Assembly (NCBI GenBank): GCA_030686995.1
Contig: CM060709.1
Span: 123,472,373-123,536,372, forward strand
From: Artemisia argyi
Taxonomy: Eukaryota; Streptophyta; Magnoliopsida; Asterales; Asteraceae
Length of the DNA: 64,000 nucleotides
Reading direction: 5' to 3'
Part shown: positions 59,473 to 64,000 of the stretch, one piece after another
Position numbering within the stretch: the stretch's first letter is position 1
Layout: the number at the start of each line of letters is the position of its first letter
Made by a program: the position numbers and the translations under genes
Notes under the pieces: model-generated
Seen by the model: only the letters and a program-made list of their open reading frames with translations
Databases searched by the model: none
Told to the model about the DNA's origin: nothing

Positions 59473-61320
59473 ATACACTCTTACCCTACCATCCAAAATA
59501 ATACATCATAGGGAATGTAAATTTCCCTTACACTTGAATTTTTACATACTTTACAATAAACTAAACTAATGACTCGAATTAAGAAAATCAAAACACTTGG
59601 AGCACTTTTAAGATTAACGCACATATGGGGGTAATATATGATGTTCTTCCCCATTACTCCATAAAATAAGTACTTTACCCATGAGTCCCAATCGTCCCAA
59701 AACAATATGTACAAGGATATGACTCGACTTAGCAACCATGTAATCAATTAGATAGTTAACTTAGGGTTTAACAAATAACAATAATGCACTAAAAATGAGC
59801 GCATACACGGAAGGCTAAGGCGATTTGGTTGTACATTTAAGTGGGGTGTAACAAATTCTTCCTTTAAGTAAAATGCTTAAAGTTAGAAACGAAAAGATAG
59901 GCTCGGAGGGGTGTACTAGGGGTTTCGTGTACTAAAATTGAGTACAACGCTGAGGGTGTGGGAAAAATTAGTTGACTTAACTAGTCAAGTAGTATGACTT
60001 AAATGGTCAAGTAATTATGATATGGGTTTAACACAAGGGTGATCCTAATGCCTCTTATCATGTAGTAAATCCTACTACACGAATGTAGTCTCACTAGCGG
60101 TCTCGGAATGCATCACTAACGCAAGTTCTAGAATCTAAATGCTACCGGTACACTCATAAGCACTAATAGTAAATGCTTTTCCTATCAAATCTAAAGGCGA
60201 ACCTCACATATTTGGGTGGAAAATTTTTCTGAATATACGGTTATGTGCTAGTCATACAATCTCCTATCCATGAGACACTTGCTATGGCTAAAGTTTCACT
60301 CCTAAATGTTGTAAAAAATTTTAAATTTGGCGCTAAAATTGCACTAACAAGTATTTCTCATAGTTTTATTACACATCTACCATTAAACAAAACAAACTCA
60401 AGCGAAAGTGCATATGTAAGGTATCATCTTTTTACCCTCCCCTTACACTTAAGATGAACATTGTCCCCAATGTTCAAGTAAAGAATGTAAAAGTGAAAAA
60501 GTAAAGAGAATGAAATCAAATACTCCCCTGATTCGCTCGGTATGGATTATAGGATGGCCAGGTTAAATCTTCCTCCAAGAAAATGAACAATCAAAGCTTC
60601 CCTTCCAGAATATAAATCATCTTCTTGTCATACATAACCTGTAAAACCTGACAAAATAGACAAGACAACCTCGCGTAAAATCGGCGGCATCCTATATAAG
60701 TTACTAAATCGTAGAAAACAAAGTAAGATATAATGCTTGTGGAATGAAGTTTGCAGATCTCCTGGAGATTATAAAACTTAATAATTCACAAAAACCATAA
60801 GACTCCGTTAGAAAAACAAAACCGGTAAAATTTCCAGATTTTTATCTCCTGACGCCGTCAAGAGTAAACCTCTGACGCCGTCAGAATGGACCTGCAGAAA
60901 TTCTTATGTTAAGTTTCCGGAAAATTTCTGGAAAAACTTGGTCCTACTTCCTGGAAAATCCTGCAAAACTTCATTATGACTCGATACAAGCATTTGACTC
61001 TAACAAATACGAATATACATGCTCATTTAATATCGTGGAGAATCATGATCGGTTTGTTTCTTAAAAACATATTTGGGGTTTCCCCTTACACTTATCTTTT
61101 GCAAAAATACTTCTAGGTGGAGTTAAGACTAGGCTAAACAACAAAGTAAAGTATTTCCACATTTTAATTGAGAAACATGATCAACCAATAATAAAAATAA
61201 AGCATGCATACGGAAGCAAATAACAAACAAACAATTAAAATCACACAAAACATGGGTTGCCTCCCAAGAAGCGCTTTTCTTTATTTACGAGTCTTGTAGC
61301 TAGACTCAAGGCTATGGGTT
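58829..61320 (-). other. Conserved non-coding 3' region of element G
   Basis: Near copy of 4566-7020, including the stem-loops, purine tracts, a T run at 59425-59470 and tgggttgcctcccaagaagc at 61253. Another TGACGCCGTCA pair lies at about 60850-60890 outside the LTR. No gene. Confidence 0.75.
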
Positions 61321-61323
61321 ACT

Positions 61324-62758
61324 ACGTGATACGGGTGAGTTCCTCATTGAGGATATCCTTGGGATCAAACTTAGGTTTCAACTTCCTATCGGTTTCCTTA
61401 GTATGGTATGACCTTTCAAACTTTTCTCCATCCGGATCATACAAAGTCATTCTAATATGCCATGACCCGTCACCTTATTTAGGTGGCTTGTCCTACCTCC
61501 ATTTACACTTATCTCCCTCTCTTTTCCATTTATTCCTTTCTATGTTAATGGGCATTACGCTTAATAACTCAATCATCTTCCTAAAGACTAAGGGGTCCTC
61601 AAAGGGGTCTAGCTCTTCATCTCTAGCTATGAGTTGTTCTACCGAATGTGTCTTTTCAACAAAGTCTTTTTCTAGATAGAATGGGCATTGAGGTCCTATA
61701 AAGTTCCTTTCTATCCAAGGTCCATATCTAGACGGTCTCCTATTCATCTCTACCCAATGCGGTGTCGGTTCATCATCACAATCATAACTATGCTTCTTTA
61801 CATTGTACACCGACCAAGTATCACCTTCACCTACCGCTATCTTAGACTCCTTACAATCTATCATGGCGCTAGCGGTTGCTAAAAATCCTCTTCCTACCAA
61901 TAATGGGCATGTAGTGTCACTAACCATGTCTAGGACGTGAAAATCCGCTAATATAGTTAACTTTCCTACGTGAACAACTACATCCTTAATCATTCCAACC
62001 GGGTGGGCAATACTCCCATCCGCTAGCCCTATCAATACCTCCGTTTCCTCTAACTTTCCTAGCTTAAGAGCAGTGAATAAGGATAGGGGAATCAAGTTGA
62101 GGCTTGACCCTAAATCGGCTAGTGTGTCGAAAGCTTCGGATCTTCCTATCTTACAAGGCAAAACAAATATACCCGGATCATCAAGCTTTTTAGGCAACTT
62201 GTTTTGAACGAAGGCGGTCCCATTTTTACCTAGCTTACACTTCTCATATTTTTCTAGGAGGGCACTATAGTAAGGAGCACGCGCTAAGACATCAATGACG
62301 GGGCGTTCAAGGTGAAGCTCTTTGAATTCATCGTCAAGGTCTTGCGTAAGAGGTGTTTCAACTATGCTTTTGACCGGCTCTATAGTGGGTGTTTTATTTG
62401 ATTGGTCCTTTTGGGGAACTTGGTTTTGTTTGAAACACGTGCTCGTTGACTTAACCGAGTAGTATTGTGGACACGAAGTGGGTGACGAAATTGAGGATAT
62501 GGAATTAACGGTTAGTTTCGGATTCTTGACCGTGTCGCTTGGGAGTGCTCCCATTTCTCGGTCATTGAGAACTTTCAACAATGCATCAATTCTAGTGGTC
62601 ATCTCGCTTTGCTTTTGTTTGAAATCGGCTTCAAACTTAGATATGCGAGCTTCTTGAGATGCCATGAACTTTGACATCAATCCTTCAAGATTGTTGGTAC
62701 TACCATAGTTGTTAGAAGGATTGTTGTTGAAAGTACGGTTGGATGGTGGACCGTTTGG
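61324..62758 (-). pseudogene. Element G retropepsin-like polyprotein part
   Basis: After gag, the frame reads MSKFMASQEARISKFEADFK, QKQSEMTTRIDALLK, then the protease-like domain EAFDTLADLGSSLNLIPLSL, LGKLEETEVLIGLADGS, LADFHVLDMVSDT and LLVGRGFLATASAMID. The active site is D-L-G-S instead of D-T/S-G, so catalysis is doubtful. It is open from 62680 to a stop near 61493. RMTLYDPDGEKFERSYHTKE continues in frame to about 61324 after that stop. A TAA near 62759 separates it from gag. Confidence 0.78.
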
Positions 62759-63838
62759 TTAGTAACGATTAGGCGGATTGGAAGAGTTGGGTTGATTTTG
62801 TTTCCACCTAAGGTTTGGGTGATTTTTCCAAGACGGGTTGTATGAGTCACCGTAAGTATTTGGCTCGGGCTTGAAAATGTACCACTTATCTCCCGCTTCG
62901 TCGGTACGCGTGGATGCGTAGTCCGCAAAAGCTGTTCCGGGGAGTTCCACACAATCACGAGTGTCATGGGGACCACTACATAATTCGCATGAAGAAGTGA
63001 TTTTGTTCACTTGGCTTGATGGTTTAGGAGCTTCGTAAAATTTCATGAGAAACTTGACTTGGTCCTCAAGTTCCATGATCCTACGGTCGGGAGTGCTAGA
63101 GTTGTTCGAAGGCAAAGATATTACCTTGACCGTTTTGTTCAAGTCACGGGGATCGTTCCAACTTTCGTTGTCATAGAGAGCAAGATCTTCTATGAGTTCC
63201 CATGATTGTTCCGCACTAAGATCACGTAGCTTACCACGGCCGATTGGTCAATGGCTCGCCTCGTGGAGATGTCGATATGGTCATAAAAAATTTGGACTTG
63301 GAGCCAAAGATCTATGCCATGATGAGGGACTTTTTGGAGTAAGTCCTTGAAACGAGTCCATGCTTCATAAAGAGATTCATTTTGATGTTGTTGGAACATC
63401 AAGATGTCATTCCTAAGCTTAGTAGTTCTCCCCGGTGGGAAAAATTGAGCAAGGAAACGAGTGGTGAGATCATCCCTTGTGGAGATGGATCCCGCGGGTA
63501 AACGCTCAAGCCATTGACTAGCTTGATCCCGTAGAGAGAATTGGAATAGGCGTAAACGGGTAGTCTCTCTAGTTTCAACACCTAGGTCTATGGAATCTAC
63601 GATTTTGAGAAAGTCCTTAAGATGTTGGTTTGGATCTTCGGAACGAAGTCCATGGAATGCACATCCGCTTTGCACCAACCGGATGGTGTCGGATCGCAAG
63701 GGGGTCACATTGGCTCCGGTGAGCTCAATGGTGTTTCGGTAGCCTTGGTGGCTAGGTCGGGAATACTCTCCTAAGGGGTTCTAATGGTGGGTTTTGTTGT
63801 GGTGGGATGATGGGTTCAAAGATGTTACCACCTTCCAT
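62759..63838 (-). pseudogene. Element G gag, broken by three lesions
   Basis: From ATG at 63838: MEGGNIFEPIIPPQQNPPLE; then a 14-base deletion relative to B shifts the frame before MTPLRSDTIRLVQSGCAFHG. The gag domain follows (QASQWLERLPAGS, RFLAQFFPPGRTTKL, QKVPHHGIDLWLQVQIFYDH) until a one-base deletion near 63229 (accacgg against accaccgg in B). It resumes NKTVKVISLPSNNSSTPDRR with the knuckle CELCSGPHDTRDC and ends at a TAA (usual Gln) near 62759. B has its own different stop, so both were intact in their common ancestor. Confidence 0.85.
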
Positions 63839-64000
63839 GATGTCGGATGGTAAAGAGTTATGAACAAAGGCACAAAGAAATAAGATAGACTAAAGAGAAC
63901 CTAAAAATAAAAAATAAAATCTTACTAGAAAGGAATCTAGCAAGTAGACCTAATAAAAAGAAATTCTAACCTAGACAATAACTATTCCCCGGGCGGCGGC
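63839..64000 (-). other. Element G leader and partial primer site
   Basis: Matches the leader of B (9812-9965). The window ends inside the primer site (gccgccgcccgggg on the minus strand). Confidence 0.8.

Larger units (their letters stand above)
57379..64000 (-). mobile_element. Element G: non-autonomous LTR retrotransposon, same family as B and E, cut by the window end
   Basis: Left (3') LTR 57379-58828 and interior 58829-64000; the 5' LTR lies beyond the window. The last bases (ccccgggcggcggc) are the start of the primer site as in B. It encodes gag and one retropepsin-like domain, then the family's non-coding 3' region. No RT or integrase. It is more diverged in the LTR than B and E, so probably a different subfamily. 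Confidence 0.9.

Overview
This window is repeat-dominated plant nuclear DNA. The gag and protease-like proteins of one retrotransposon family look like those I remember from Anthemideae daisies (Tanacetum, Artemisia, Chrysanthemum). That placement is from memory and is moderate confidence at best. I see no intact cellular gene. Almost every coding stretch belongs to a transposable element, and the only host-gene sequence consists of broken exon pieces carried by DNA transposons.

The main structure is a nest of insertions that the target site duplications (TSDs) allow to be dated relative to each other. Element A is a minus-strand Ty3 (Tekay-like chromovirus) that fills 1-55538. Its 3' LTR is cut by the window start and its 5' LTR lies at 46677-49959 plus 55151-55538. 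Three elements sit directly in A. B (3145-11403, TSD tctga) is a non-autonomous LTR element inside A's reverse transcriptase. C (15062-46377, TSD atg) is a CACTA DNA transposon in A's upstream ORF. F (49960-55150) is a Helitron in an AT microsatellite of A's 5' LTR. Inside C lie D (26863-46072, TSD cactt), a plus-strand Ty1-copia element, and H (18460-20875), an element with long inverted ends. Inside D's pol gene lies E (33168-40099, TSD gcgaa), another member of B's family. The deepest chain is A > C > D > E.

The B/E/G family (G runs from 57379 past the window end) has 1.42-1.45 kb LTRs bounded by TGATG...CATCA, a tRNA-Asp type primer site, gag and protease-like ORFs, and no reverse transcriptase or integrase. 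The three copies share LTRs, leader and a 2.5 kb non-coding 3' region but carry different coding middles. Their LTR promoters hold about six TGACGGCGTCA palindromes just upstream of the TATA box.

Two DNA transposons have picked up host gene pieces with introns. CACTA C carries a FURRY/MOR2-like fragment fused to a prolyl-tRNA synthetase fragment. Helitron F carries, in one orientation, pieces resembling an hnRNP U-like protein, RST1 and NUP98. All are broken. The remaining sequence is microsatellite, tandem repeat or AT-rich DNA in which I recognise nothing.
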